Shown here piece by piece: positions 29,804 to 38,266 of a stretch of 64,000 bases of DNA. Origin of the DNA: Pseudoxanthomonas gei. GTDB taxonomy: Bacteria; Pseudomonadota; Gammaproteobacteria; Xanthomonadales; Xanthomonadaceae. The stretch spans positions 248,001-312,000 of the forward strand of contig NZ_QOVG01000001.1 in NCBI RefSeq assembly GCF_010119615.1, in the 5' to 3' direction. The position numbers and the translations under genes were made by a program. A model generated the notes under the pieces. The model did not search any database. It saw nothing but the letters and a program-made list of their open reading frames with translations, and had not been told where the DNA came from. The first letter of the stretch is position 1; each line of letters begins with the position of its first letter.

Positions 29804-30970
29804 TTATTGCAGGCGGAAAGCGCTCAGTTCGCCGTTGACGTTCTGCACGAGCAGGATGCCGTCGGCCACCACCGGCTTGGCACGCAGCGCCTTGCCGCCG
29901 ACGCGTGCACGGGCAGCTTCCTGCCCATTGTCCAGACGCAGCCAGTGCAGGTAGCCATCGAAATCACCCACTACCGCGTAGTCACCCTGCACGGTGGGTG
30001 CGGTCAGCGAACGACGCGCAAAGGAGGGATTTGACCAGAGTGAATTGCCCGAGGCCTTGTCCAGCGCCCACACCGTGCCAGCAGGATCGGCAACCAGCAC
30101 GCTCCCGGAAGCCACACCCAGGCCGCCCACGCCGCCATGGTCCTGCGCCCAGAGGGGACGACCACTGGGCCCGTCAACCGCGATGGTCTGCTTCTTGTAA
30201 CTGGTCGCATAGACCGTGGTGTTATCAAGCACGACAGGCCCATCGACATCCGCCATGCGCTCGAGTTCGGTGCGTCCGTCCGGAACGCCGACCACCTGGT
30301 TCCACAACGGCCGGCCGTCGGTGGAGCCCATGGCCGAGACCGTGCCGTCGTCGTTACCAACGAACACAACGCCCGGGCCCAAGGTGACCGGCGCATTGCC
30401 GCGAACGGTCAGGCTGGGCAGGTCGTGGGTGGAAAACCACTTGCGCTCTCCGGAGGCGGCATCGAATGCCGACACCCGGCCATCGTTGGATCGCACGAAG
30501 ACCAGGCCCTGGCCGATGACAGGTGCGGCAATGACCTCATTGGAAACCTTGGCCTGCCACTTCTCCGTGCCATTGGAGGCATCGAGGGCAATGACCTTGC
30601 CGTCCAGCGTGCCAACCACCACCAGCCCGTCTCCGGCACCGGGGCCACCGGAAAGGCGCGCATCCGACTTGTATTCCCACACTGTCTTGCCAGTTTGCAG
30701 ATCGAAGGCGCGCACGCCACCCTTGACTGCAGCGGCGTACACGCGGCCATCGGCTACCGCAGGACCCTGGCCTATGCCGAGGCTGTCCTCGCCCTTGCCC
30801 GCATTGGCACTCCAGAGCTTGGAGACGTTGGCGGTCGGCGTGAAATCGACCAGCGCGGCCGGCTCGCTCGGCTTGCCATCGTCCTTGCCCTTGCCGAACC
30901 AGCCCTTGACCGTGCTGCAACCAGAAAGGAGCGCTGCCAAGGCAACGATCGCGACAATTCGTTTCAACAT
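29804..30970 (-). CDS. bamB: Outer-membrane assembly lipoprotein BamB
   Basis: A 388-residue lipoprotein of the BAM complex, which inserts beta-barrel proteins. The signal MLKRIVAIVALAALLSGC ends in an LSGC lipobox. The rest is a PQQ-like eight-bladed beta propeller; blade repeats such as GKVIALDASNGTEKWQAKV, GRVSAFDAASGERKWF and GTVWALDKASGNSLW can be counted. ATG 30970 has GAGG nine nt upstream; an ATG at 30985 that overlaps the preceding stop (TGATG) is also possible and would add MRSVF. It follows the YfgM-like gene, as in most proteobacteria. Confidence 0.95.
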   Translation of the reverse strand: MLKRIVAIVALAALLSGCSTVKGWFGKGKDDGKPSEPAALVDFTPTANVSKLWSANAGKGEDSLGIGQGPAVADGRVYAAAVKGGVRAFDLQTGKTVWEYKSDARLSGGPGAGDGLVVVGTLDGKVIALDASNGTEKWQAKVSNEVIAAPVIGQGLVFVRSNDGRVSAFDAASGERKWFSTHDLPSLTVRGNAPVTLGPGVVFVGNDDGTVSAMGSTDGRPLWNQVVGVPDGRTELERMADVDGPVVLDNTTVYATSYKKQTIAVDGPSGRPLWAQDHGGVGGLGVASGSVLVADPAGTVWALDKASGNSLWSNPSFARRSLTAPTVQGDYAVVGDFDGYLHWLRLDNGQEAARARVGGKALRAKPVVADGILLVQNVNGELSAFRLQ

Positions 30971-30984
30971 GAAGACCGACCTCA

Positions 30985-31617
30985 TCAGATGGGCTTGGCC
31001 GGCTTGGGCGGCGTGCCGCCTGCGTCGGTAAGTTTCAGCTCGACCAGCCGACGTTGCGGAGCGGCGACGTCCATGCTGGTCAATGCTTTCAGGTAACTGT
31101 CGCGAGCCTGGTCCCGCTTGCCGGAAGCCAGCAACGCGTCGCCGCGCGCTTCAAGTGCCGCACTGCCCGCAGCGTCGCCCAATACCTTCAGGGCCTCATC
31201 GGGCTTGCCCGTATCGAGCAGCAACCGGGCCAGGCGCAGGTCGACCAACGGCTTAAGCGATGGATCGGCCTTGATGCCGCGCAAGGTCACAATCGCTGCG
31301 CCTGCCTGGTCGGCCTCCACCTGGGCCTTGGCCAGCTGCAAGGCAGCGAGGTCCATGTAGGCGTCCCCGCCCTTCAACTTGGCGACTTCGGCCTGCGCCT
31401 TTTTCACGTCGCCTGTGGACAGGCTATCCAGTGCCGCTTGGTAATTCTGGTTGGCCTGGTCGGCCTGCTGGAGCTGGTGCTTCTGCCACCACTGCCAGCC
31501 GAAAATAACCGCGAGTCCCAAGGCTACGCCACCGACCAGACCAGCGCCGTTGTTCTTGAGCCAATTGCGGACGCGCTCGCTTTGTTCGTGCTCGTCGAGC
31601 AGATCGTCGATCGCCAT
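30985..31617 (-). CDS. yfgM: YfgM-like membrane-anchored TPR protein (ancillary SecYEG translocon subunit family)
   Basis: A 210-residue single-pass protein. The N-terminus EHEQSERVRNWLKNNGAGLVGGVALGLAVIFGWQWWQKHQ has the family's cytosolic start and one membrane helix at about 23-42. The periplasmic part consists of TPR-like helices (LDSLSTGDVKKAQAEVAKL, DLRLARLLLDTGKPDEALKVL, LLASGKRDQARDSYLKAL). In E. coli YfgM associates with SecYEG and PpiD. It lies directly upstream of bamB, and its TGA overlaps a possible bamB ATG by one base. Gene order strongly supports the call. Confidence 0.88.
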   Translation of the reverse strand: MAIDDLLDEHEQSERVRNWLKNNGAGLVGGVALGLAVIFGWQWWQKHQLQQADQANQNYQAALDSLSTGDVKKAQAEVAKLKGGDAYMDLAALQLAKAQVEADQAGAAIVTLRGIKADPSLKPLVDLRLARLLLDTGKPDEALKVLGDAAGSAALEARGDALLASGKRDQARDSYLKALTSMDVAAPQRRLVELKLTDAGGTPPKPAKPI

Positions 31618-31695
31618 GCGTGCTCTCGCCCCGTATCCGGAGCATTTCGTATTCGGGTTGGACGGAATGTTTCTGCGGATTCCACGCCGCGGCGG

Positions 31696-32535
31696 TCAAT
31701 CAGCGACCGGTGCGATGGAACCCTGAGAGGATACCGCAAAGCGCGCCACGTTGGCTCGCATGTACGGGGTCAGGTCCAACGTACTACCCGCATGCTGAAC
31801 CTCGACCGCAGCCGCATTGCCCAGAATCACGCGCCCAACTTCTCCATTGCGGAAAGTGCGCTCTTCCCCCGCTTTAAGCAGACCTTTTTCAATGCTGGTT
31901 CCATCGGGCGCAATCACCTGCACCCAGCTGTCACCCAGCACGCGCAACTTCAGGGCCTGGCCGATGGCACGCGGCATGGGCGTGAGCGACGCGACATACG
32001 GGGCAGTGGGCGCGGGGCGGCTGGCGGCAACCTGCGCATTGCTGTACGCAATTCCATTCGGTGCGCCGGCCGCGACCGGAACCTCGTCCAGTGAGGCGGT
32101 GGTGCCGGACCGATTGCCGTCCACATGCGACTGCGTGGCCACCCATACGGGGATGGCAATGGCAGCGGTTATGACCACGTAGACGGCGCGACGCGCCACA
32201 CTATCCATGATCCGCCTGTATCGCGGGGTGTGGCTGTGGCTTACAAGCTCCGCCGGCCGGACCGGCTGCAGCAAGGCCTGTTCCATGTACGGCTCGATAT
32301 CGACTTTCAGCAGCTTGGAATAACTGCGCAATTGCCCACGGACGAATACGGTCGCGCCCAGCTTCTGCCAATTCTCTTCTTCAATCGCCTGCAGCACGCG
32401 CGCGGGCATCTTCAGCTGGCTACCGGCGTCTTCAAGACTGAGGCCCGCTTTTTCGCGCGCGCTCCGTAGTGCCGCCCCGCAGCCCTGCGCATATTGACCC
32501 GCGGCATGCAGGTCAGACCGTATTGGATCATTCAT
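31696..32535 (-). CDS. rodZ: RodZ-like cell-shape protein
   Basis: A 279-residue protein with the RodZ plan: an N-terminal cytoplasmic helix-turn-helix of the Cro/XRE type (LRSAREKAGLSLEDAGSQLKMPARVLQAIEEENW, about 24-60), one membrane helix near 115-135 (RAVYVVITAAIAIPVWVA), a Pro/Ala linker and a periplasmic DUF4115 beta domain (LKLRVLGDSWVQVIAPDGTSIEKGLLKAGE, ILGNAAAVEVQHAGSTLDL). RodZ anchors MreB filaments. It lies 7 bp after pilW. In E. coli ispG and hisS follow rodZ; here a 78-bp gap leads straight to yfgM. Confidence 0.9.
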   Translation of the reverse strand: MNDPIRSDLHAAGQYAQGCGAALRSAREKAGLSLEDAGSQLKMPARVLQAIEEENWQKLGATVFVRGQLRSYSKLLKVDIEPYMEQALLQPVRPAELVSHSHTPRYRRIMDSVARRAVYVVITAAIAIPVWVATQSHVDGNRSGTTASLDEVPVAAGAPNGIAYSNAQVAASRPAPTAPYVASLTPMPRAIGQALKLRVLGDSWVQVIAPDGTSIEKGLLKAGEERTFRNGEVGRVILGNAAAVEVQHAGSTLDLTPYMRANVARFAVSSQGSIAPVAD

Positions 32536-32542
32536 GGCTTCG

Positions 32543-33352
32543 TCATTTCCCCGGGGTTCGCGGTACCGAGTCAGGGAACTCCGCCCTCAACCGCTGAACA
32601 TATCGACTGGCGGCAGCCTTGTCGCCCAGTCTTTCTTCTACATCGGATGCCAGTTGTAGCACGGCCGGATTGGCAGGTGCAGCAGCCAATCTGCGTTCTG
32701 TGAACGCCCTCGCTTCAAAATATCGACCGGCGTGGTATTCGCTTTGGGCCATCGACGCCAGCGCATAGCCGTTGGACGGGTCGAGGGCCAGGGCACTGCG
32801 CAAGTCCCGCTCGGCGCGCTGGTACTGGCCCACCTTCAAGGCACAGCCTCCTGCATTGGCAAGCGCGGAGGCTGGTGTCGCATAGCGTGGATCCTTGATT
32901 GCCCGGTCAAACCAGACCAGGGCCTCGGCCGGCGCCCCATTGGTGCACAGCCAGGCGCCGTAATTGTTCAAAGCGCCGCCGTTGGCGGGGGCGAGTTCTG
33001 CGGCGCGCTTGTAGTAGCCGCCCGCCTCCGCGGTCTTGCCCTGGGAGTCCATGATCACGGCCAGCAAAGAATAGGCGTCAGCCGAACCGGGCTCGGCCTT
33101 CAAAGCCGCCTTGGCTTCACGCTCGGCGGTGACCAGATCGCCGCTGCGCAAGCGCTGGCTGGCCAGTGCAAGCCGGTCCTGCACCTTCAACCGCTGCTTG
33201 GTGGCTGCACTGTCGGCAACGCTGTACTCGGACTTCTGCTCGGACACCCGGATCATCTTCGAGGATGGCTTCACGAAGGTCAGCCGCGAGCACCCCGAGG
33301 TTGCGCCAGCCAGCAGAAATGCCAGCACGGCGACGTCAAGCAGCCGCATCAT
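32543..33352 (-). CDS. pilW: Type IV pilus biogenesis/stability lipoprotein PilW (PilF)
   Basis: A 269-residue lipoprotein; the signal peptide ends at TSGC (residues 18-21). Six TPR motifs follow, among them [56 protein letters not shown] and [21 protein letters not shown]. The NNYGxxLC element is characteristic of PilW/PilF pilotins, which help PilQ secretin form multimers in the outer membrane. Position between rlmN and rodZ is the standard location. Its start overlaps the rlmN 3' end by 17 bp, consistent with coupled translation. Confidence 0.92.
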   Translation of the reverse strand: MMRLLDVAVLAFLLAGATSGCSRLTFVKPSSKMIRVSEQKSEYSVADSAATKQRLKVQDRLALASQRLRSGDLVTAEREAKAALKAEPGSADAYSLLAVIMDSQGKTAEAGGYYKRAAELAPANGGALNNYGAWLCTNGAPAEALVWFDRAIKDPRYATPASALANAGGCALKVGQYQRAERDLRSALALDPSNGYALASMAQSEYHAGRYFEARAFTERRLAAAPANPAVLQLASDVEERLGDKAAASRYVQRLRAEFPDSVPRTPGK

Positions 33353-34490
33353 CGATCCCCTGTGATTGCAGGTGCAGCTTGAACTCGGCCTGGCGACGGG
33401 TCCGATCCACCACCTGCCCCTTCAACTGGCCACAAGCCGCATCTATGTCGTCGCCACGCGTGCGCCGAACCATCGTCAGCACCTGCGAATCCAGCAGGAT
33501 CTTCTGGAAGGCGCGGATGTCGGCATCGGTACTGCGCTCGTAGCGCGTGCCGGGGAAAGGATTGAACGGAATAAGGTTGACCTTGCCTGCATCCCTGGAC
33601 TGCACAGTATTGTCGAACTGGCGCATCAGCCGTGCCAATTCGCGTGCGTGCTGCGGCTGGTCGTTGATGCCTCGCATCATGGTGTATTCGAACGTCACCG
33701 AATCGCGCTTCTTGCTGGCCTGCACGTAGCGCGCGCAGGCCGCCATGAGCTCGGCGATTGGGTACTTCTTGTTCAAGGGCACCAGTTCGGTACGCAACTC
33801 GTCGTTGGCGGCATGCAGCGAGACCGCCAGGGACACATCGGACTCGACCGAAAGCCGGTCGATCATAGGCACCATGCCGGCGGTGGAAAGCGTCACGCGC
33901 TTGTTGGCCAGCCCGTAGCCCAGGTCATCGCGCATCACGCTCATGGCGCGCACGACGTTATCGAAATTCATGAGTGGCTCGCCCATGCCCATCATCACCA
34001 CGTTGGTGAGCTTGCGCTGCAGGTGCGGCACGTTGCCCAGGTGGCACGCAGCCACCCAGACCTGGCCGATGATCTCGGCCGTGGAAAGATTGCGGTTGAA
34101 GCCCTGGGTCGCGGTTGAGCAGAACTGGCAATTCAACGCGCAACCGACCTGCGAGGACACGCACAGGGTGCCGCGTCCCTTGTCAGGAATGAACACGGCT
34201 TCGATGGCGTTCTTGCCATCCATGCCCAGCAGCCATTTGTGGGTGCCATCGGTGGACGGTTTTTCGAACTGGATCTGCGGAACCACCACCTCGGCATGCT
34301 CCTGCAGCTTTGCGCGCAGCGCCTTGCCGAGGTCGGTCATGGCATCGAAATCGGTGACATGACGATGATGGATCCACTTCATCACCTGGTGGGCGCGGTA
34401 ACGCTGTTCGCCAAGCGTGTCAGCGAAAAAGCGCTCCAGCCCCTCGCGATCGAGGTCGAGCAGATTCTGTTTCTTGACGACCTCGTTCAC
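33336..34490 (-). CDS. rlmN: Dual-specificity RNA methyltransferase RlmN
   Basis: A 384-residue radical-SAM enzyme that methylates C2 of A2503 in 23S rRNA and A37 in some tRNAs. The iron-sulfur motif is [16 protein letters not shown] (CxxxCxxC). Also seen are the N-terminal [18 protein letters not shown] domain, [17 protein letters not shown], the SAM-binding region [11 protein letters not shown] and the C-terminal [18 protein letters not shown] with the Cys that takes part in methyl transfer. The start is GTG 34490, 9 nt after the ndk stop, so ndk and rlmN form one operon. Confidence 0.97.
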   Translation of the reverse strand: MNEVVKKQNLLDLDREGLERFFADTLGEQRYRAHQVMKWIHHRHVTDFDAMTDLGKALRAKLQEHAEVVVPQIQFEKPSTDGTHKWLLGMDGKNAIEAVFIPDKGRGTLCVSSQVGCALNCQFCSTATQGFNRNLSTAEIIGQVWVAACHLGNVPHLQRKLTNVVMMGMGEPLMNFDNVVRAMSVMRDDLGYGLANKRVTLSTAGMVPMIDRLSVESDVSLAVSLHAANDELRTELVPLNKKYPIAELMAACARYVQASKKRDSVTFEYTMMRGINDQPQHARELARLMRQFDNTVQSRDAGKVNLIPFNPFPGTRYERSTDADIRAFQKILLDSQVLTMVRRTRGDDIDAACGQLKGQVVDRTRRQAEFKLHLQSQGIDDAAA

Positions 34491-34499
34491 GGCATCAAC

Positions 34500-34925
34500 T
34501 CAGCGCGAGACCACTTCGGTCGCGGCGAAGAAATACGCAATTTCGTTGGCTGCGTTTTCAACTGAGTCCGAACCATGGGCGGCATTGGCGTCGATCGAAT
34601 CGGCGAAGTCGGCGCGGATCGTGCCTGCTGCCGCATCCTTCGGATTCGTTGCACCCAGCAGGTCACGATGCAGGGCAACGGCATTCTCGCCTTCCAGTGC
34701 CTGGATCATCACCGGACCGGAGATCATGAAGTCGACCAGCGCGCTGAAGAACGGGCGTTCGCGATGCACGGCGTAGAAGCCCTCGGCTTCACGGCGCGAC
34801 AGCTGCTTGTACTTGGCGGCCACGACCTTCAGGCCGGCCTTTTCGAAACGCGAATAGATCTCGCCAATGACATTCTTGGCGACGGCATCGGGCTTGACGA
34901 TTGACAGGGTGCGCTCCAGCGCCAT
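34500..34925 (-). CDS. ndk: Nucleoside diphosphate kinase
   Basis: A 141-residue kinase that equilibrates NTP/dNTP pools. It begins [23 protein letters not shown]; the active-site His lies in [21 protein letters not shown]. The Kpn-loop region and the ending [14 protein letters not shown] are normal, as is the length. GGAG precedes ATG 34925. Only 45 bp upstream is a minus-strand terminator-like hairpin (34971-34995), so the transcript leader may be regulated. Confidence 0.97.
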   Translation of the reverse strand: MALERTLSIVKPDAVAKNVIGEIYSRFEKAGLKVVAAKYKQLSRREAEGFYAVHRERPFFSALVDFMISGPVMIQALEGENAVALHRDLLGATNPKDAAAGTIRADFADSIDANAAHGSDSVENAANEIAYFFAATEVVSR

Positions 34926-34970
34926 GGATATTCTCCGTTGGGTGGGCCACTACGGACCCGAGGTTAACAT

Positions 34971-34995
34971 GAAAAACCCGCGTCGAAACGCGGGC
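34971..34995 (-). terminator. Terminator-like hairpin in the ndk leader
   Basis: On the minus strand CCCGCGT, a TTCG loop and ACGCGGG are followed by TTTTTC. It lies between the ndk start and the divergent TetR gene, where no minus-strand gene ends. It could be an attenuator in the ndk leader or the end of a small RNA. A palindrome AATTGCG-TAG-CGCAATT (35004-35020) lies just upstream. Confidence 0.6.
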
Positions 34996-35103
34996 TTAGA
35001 CTAAATTGCGTAGCGCAATTCTAACGTATCGGCCGACACTTTGCAGCCGCTCCATACGGCTCATGGCGCACTGCAGCATGACTTGTGCCGGCAATGGGCA
35101 GAG

Positions 35104-35123
35104 AATCAAACAAGCGTTTGATT
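35104..35123 (+). promoter_or_regulatory. Operator of the TetR regulator (FadR/PsrA-like box)
   Basis: A perfect 8-bp dyad, AATCAAAC / GTTTGATT, with a 4-bp centre (AAGC), ending 12 bp before the regulator's ATG. The AAAC-N4-GTTT core resembles PsrA boxes of fatty-acid regulators in Pseudomonas and Xanthomonas relatives. Its position would block transcription or leader escape, so autorepression is likely. Confidence 0.75.
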
Positions 35124-35135
35124 ACCGAGGTTTGC

Positions 35136-35762
35136 ATGGCCAACACCGCCCACTTCTCCACCAAGGACCGGATTCTCGGCGCCGCGGAGGAACTCTTTGC
35201 ACAGCACGGCTTCGCCGGTACGTCCTTGCGACAGGTCACCAGCCGCGCCGATGTCAACATCGCCGCGGTCAATTACCACTTCGGGTCCAAGGAGAACCTG
35301 GTCAACGAGGTGTTCCGCCGCCGCATGGATGACATGACCGCCCTGCGCCTCAGCCAACTCAAAACCGCACTGGAAGCGCATCCGGGGGAGCTGCAACCCG
35401 TCCTGGCTGCCTTCGTCGAACCTGCGCTGGCCATGTCGCAGGACCGCCATGGGGGCGGCGCGTTCGTGCGCGTGGTGGCGCGCGCCTATGCGGAAAAAAA
35501 TGACGGCTTGCGCAAGTTCCTGTCAGACCATTACGGCCATGTGTTGAGGGAATTCGGCAAGGCCATAGCCACCTGCGTGCCGGGCCTGAGCAAGGAGGAG
35601 CTGTACTGGCGCCTCGACTTCCTCGCCGGCGCCTTGACCTATGCCATGGCTGATTTCGGCCTGATCAAGCGGCCTGCCGATGTAACTGAATCGGTACACC
35701 GTGAACGCGCAGCGCGTGAGTTGATCCGATTCGCAGAGGCCGGCATTCGCGCCGGCCACTGA
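35136..35762 (+). CDS. TetR-family regulator of beta-oxidation genes (PsrA-like)
   Basis: A 208-residue TetR protein. The N-terminal helix-turn-helix reads KDRILGAAEELFAQHGFAGTSLRQVTSRADVNIAAVNYHFGSKENLV, with the NYHFGSK element at the end of the recognition region; the C-terminal ligand domain is helical and poorly conserved. ATG 35136 (MANTAHFSTKDRI) starts the domain. The gene directly precedes fadB and fadA, and a matching dyad lies in front of both itself and fadB, so it probably represses these genes and responds to fatty acids or acyl-CoA. The ligand is inferred from context. Confidence 0.88.
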   Translation: MANTAHFSTKDRILGAAEELFAQHGFAGTSLRQVTSRADVNIAAVNYHFGSKENLVNEVFRRRMDDMTALRLSQLKTALEAHPGELQPVLAAFVEPALAMSQDRHGGGAFVRVVARAYAEKNDGLRKFLSDHYGHVLREFGKAIATCVPGLSKEELYWRLDFLAGALTYAMADFGLIKRPADVTESVHRERAARELIRFAEAGIRAGH

Positions 35763-35774
35763 ACTTTTCAATTT

Positions 35775-35790
35775 GTAAACAAGGGTTTAG
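35775..35790 (+). promoter_or_regulatory. Second TetR operator in front of fadB
   Basis: GTAAACAAGGGTTTAG matches the AAAC-N4-GTTT core of the perfect box at 35104-35123, with the same AAG centre. It ends 5 bp before the fadB ATG, in the 33-bp gap after the regulator gene. Confidence 0.6.
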
Positions 35791-35795
35791 AGAAC

Positions 35796-38168
35796 ATGTC
35801 TAACAAGTTGCTTGTACGTAAAGTAGCGGTGCTCGGGGCCGGCGTAATGGGTGCCCAGATTGCCGCGCACCTCACCAACGCAGGGGTGGACACGGTGTTG
35901 TTCGACCTGCCCGCAAAGGAAGGTCCGGCCGACGGCGTGGTACTCAAAGCCATCGCCAACCTGGGCAAGTTGAGCCCGGCTCCCCTGGCCAGCAAGTCGC
36001 TGGCCGAGGCGATTACCCCGGCCAACTACGAGACCGGGCTGGAACAACTGCGTGGCTGCGACCTGATCATCGAGGCCATTGCCGAGCGCATGGACTGGAA
36101 GCAGGACCTGTACAAGAAGATCGCCCCCTTCGTCGCCGACCACGCGGTCCTGGCCAGCAATACCTCCGGACTGGGCATCAATGCCCTTTCGGATGTACTG
36201 CCCGAGCAGCTTCGCCACCGCTTTTGCGGCGTGCATTTCTTCAACCCGCCGCGCTACATGCACCTGGCCGAGCTGATCCCGACCCGGGTCACCGATGCGT
36301 CAGTGCTGGAAGGCCTCGAAACCTTCCTGGTCACGACCCTCGGCAAGGGTGTGGTCTACGCCAAGGACACCCCCAACTTCATTGGCAACCGCATCGGCGT
36401 GTTCTCGATCCTGGCCAGCATCCACCACACGGCCGAGTTCGGCCTGGGCTTCGATGAAGTGGATGCCGTCAGCGGCCCGCTGATCGGTCGTCCGAAGTCC
36501 GCGACCTACCGGACCTCGGACGTGGTTGGCCTGGACACCATGGCGCATGTCATCAAAACCATGGGCGACACCCTGCCGGACGACCCGTGGCACAAGTACT
36601 TCGCCGCGCCCAAGTGGCTGGAAGCCCTGATCGCCAAGGGCGCCCTGGGCCAGAAGACCGGCGCCGGCATCTTCCGCAAGGTCGGCAAGGACATCGTGGT
36701 GCTTGACCTGAAGGCGCAGGACTACCGGCCGTCGACCGGCGCTGCCGCGCCCGAAGTCATCGAGATCCTGAAACTGAAGAACCCGGCGGAAAAATTCGCC
36801 AGGCTGCGCGAGAGCCAGCACCCGCAGGCGCAGTTCCTGTGGGCGACCTTCCGTGACCTGTTCCATTACAGCGCCTACCACCTGGCTGACATCGCCGAAA
36901 CCGCGCGCGACGTCGACCTGGCCATCCGCTGGGGTTACGGCTGGTCGCTGGGGCCGTTCGAAACCTGGCAGGCGGCCGGCTGGAAGCAGGTGGCGCAGTG
37001 GATCGCCGACGACATCGTTGCCGGCAAGACCATGAGCAGCGCGCCGCTTCCCAACTGGGTATTCGATGGCCGCGACGGCGTGCATGCCGCCGAGGGCAGC
37101 TACAGCCCGGCAAGGAACGCGAAGTTGCCGCGTTCCACCCTGCCCGTCTACCAGCGCCAGCGGTTCCCCGATCCGCTGCTGGGCGAGAAATTCCCCGCTG
37201 GCGAGACCGTGTACGAAAACGACGGCGTCCGGATGTGGACCGACGGCGACGGCATCGCGGTGGTCAGCTTCAAGACCAAGATGAATACCGTCAACGACCA
37301 TGTGCTCAACGGGCTGCAGGAAGCGATCGGCATTGCCGAACGCGATTTCAAGGGCCTGGTGCTGTGGCAGAACAGCGAACCGTTCTCTGCTGGCGCCGAC
37401 CTGTCCGGTGCCATGGGCCTGCTGCAGGCGGGCAACGTGGCTGGCTTCGAGGCCATGGTCGCCAACTTCCAGGCCACCAGCCAGCGCATCAAATATTCGC
37501 TGGTGCCGGTCGTGGCTGCGGTGCGTGGACTCGCGTTGGGCGGGGGCTGCGAGTTCCCGATGCACAGCGCCAAGACTGTTGCGAGCCTGGAGAGCTACAT
37601 CGGCCTGGTAGAGGCCGGGGTGGGCCTGCTGCCCGCCGGCGGAGGCCTGAAGGAAATCGCGGTGCGCGCCTCGCAGGCCGCCGGTCCGGGCGGCGACGTG
37701 TTCGCCGAGTTGAAGAAGACGTTCGAGACCGTCGCCATGGCCAAGGTCTCGGCCTCGGCGATGGAGGCGCAGGAACTCGGCCTGATGCGCAAGACCGACC
37801 GCATCGTATTCAATGCATTCGAGCTGCTGTACGTGGCCAAGCAGGAAGCACTGGCGCTGGCGGAAAGCGGCTACCGGCCGCCCCTGCCCGCCCGCCGCAT
37901 CCAGGTGGCCGGCGACGTCGGAATCGCCACCTTCAAGATGATGCTGGTCAACATGCTGGAAGGTCGCTTCATCAGCGAATACGACTATGAGATCGCCGTG
38001 CGCATTGCCACCATCCTCTGCGGTGGCGAAGTGGATCGCGGCTCGCTGGTGGACGAGGAATGGCTGTTGAAGCTGGAGCGCAAGCACTTCGTCGAACTGG
38101 CCCAGCAGGAAAAGACCCAGGCGCGGATCGGACACATGCTCAAGACCGGCAAGCCGCTTAGAAACTGA
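35796..38168 (+). CDS. 3-hydroxyacyl-CoA dehydrogenase / enoyl-CoA hydratase fusion (FadN/FadB-like)
   Basis: A 790-residue beta-oxidation enzyme with the dehydrogenase first and the hydratase last, the FadN order, opposite to E. coli FadB. The NAD-binding loop is VAVLGAGVMGAQIAAHLTNAG; HFFNPPRYMHLAELIP and DTPNFIGNRIG belong to the dehydrogenase. From about residue 475 a crotonase domain has SAGADLSGAMGLLQ and the oxyanion-hole ALGGGCEFPMHS, with ETYIGLVE-like LESYIGLVEAGVGLLPAGGG. The two activities hydrate enoyl-CoA and oxidise the hydroxyacyl product. A weak AGAGAA ribosome site overlaps the operator. The thiolase gene follows after 98 bp. Confidence 0.95.
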   Translation: MSNKLLVRKVAVLGAGVMGAQIAAHLTNAGVDTVLFDLPAKEGPADGVVLKAIANLGKLSPAPLASKSLAEAITPANYETGLEQLRGCDLIIEAIAERMDWKQDLYKKIAPFVADHAVLASNTSGLGINALSDVLPEQLRHRFCGVHFFNPPRYMHLAELIPTRVTDASVLEGLETFLVTTLGKGVVYAKDTPNFIGNRIGVFSILASIHHTAEFGLGFDEVDAVSGPLIGRPKSATYRTSDVVGLDTMAHVIKTMGDTLPDDPWHKYFAAPKWLEALIAKGALGQKTGAGIFRKVGKDIVVLDLKAQDYRPSTGAAAPEVIEILKLKNPAEKFARLRESQHPQAQFLWATFRDLFHYSAYHLADIAETARDVDLAIRWGYGWSLGPFETWQAAGWKQVAQWIADDIVAGKTMSSAPLPNWVFDGRDGVHAAEGSYSPARNAKLPRSTLPVYQRQRFPDPLLGEKFPAGETVYENDGVRMWTDGDGIAVVSFKTKMNTVNDHVLNGLQEAIGIAERDFKGLVLWQNSEPFSAGADLSGAMGLLQAGNVAGFEAMVANFQATSQRIKYSLVPVVAAVRGLALGGGCEFPMHSAKTVASLESYIGLVEAGVGLLPAGGGLKEIAVRASQAAGPGGDVFAELKKTFETVAMAKVSASAMEAQELGLMRKTDRIVFNAFELLYVAKQEALALAESGYRPPLPARRIQVAGDVGIATFKMMLVNMLEGRFISEYDYEIAVRIATILCGGEVDRGSLVDEEWLLKLERKHFVELAQQEKTQARIGHMLKTGKPLRN

Positions 38169-38257
38169 GAATAGTGAATCTTGAATCGTGAATCGGCCAA
38201 GCCAGTAGCTTTTGCCGTTTCCATTCCCCACTCCCTATTCCCCATTCTCGATTGAGG
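38169..38257. repeat. Heptanucleotide repeats between fadB and fadA
   Basis: Directly after the fadB stop come four 7-bp units GAATAGT, GAATCTT, GAATCGT, GAATCGG (38169-38196). After 26 bp come five units ATTCCCC, ACTCCCT, ATTCCCC, ATTCTCG, ATTGAGG (38223-38257). The two sets are roughly inverted (GAAT against ATTC). The last unit supplies the GAGG ribosome-binding site of the thiolase gene. Confidence 0.8.
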
Positions 38258-38266
38258 AACGAAACA

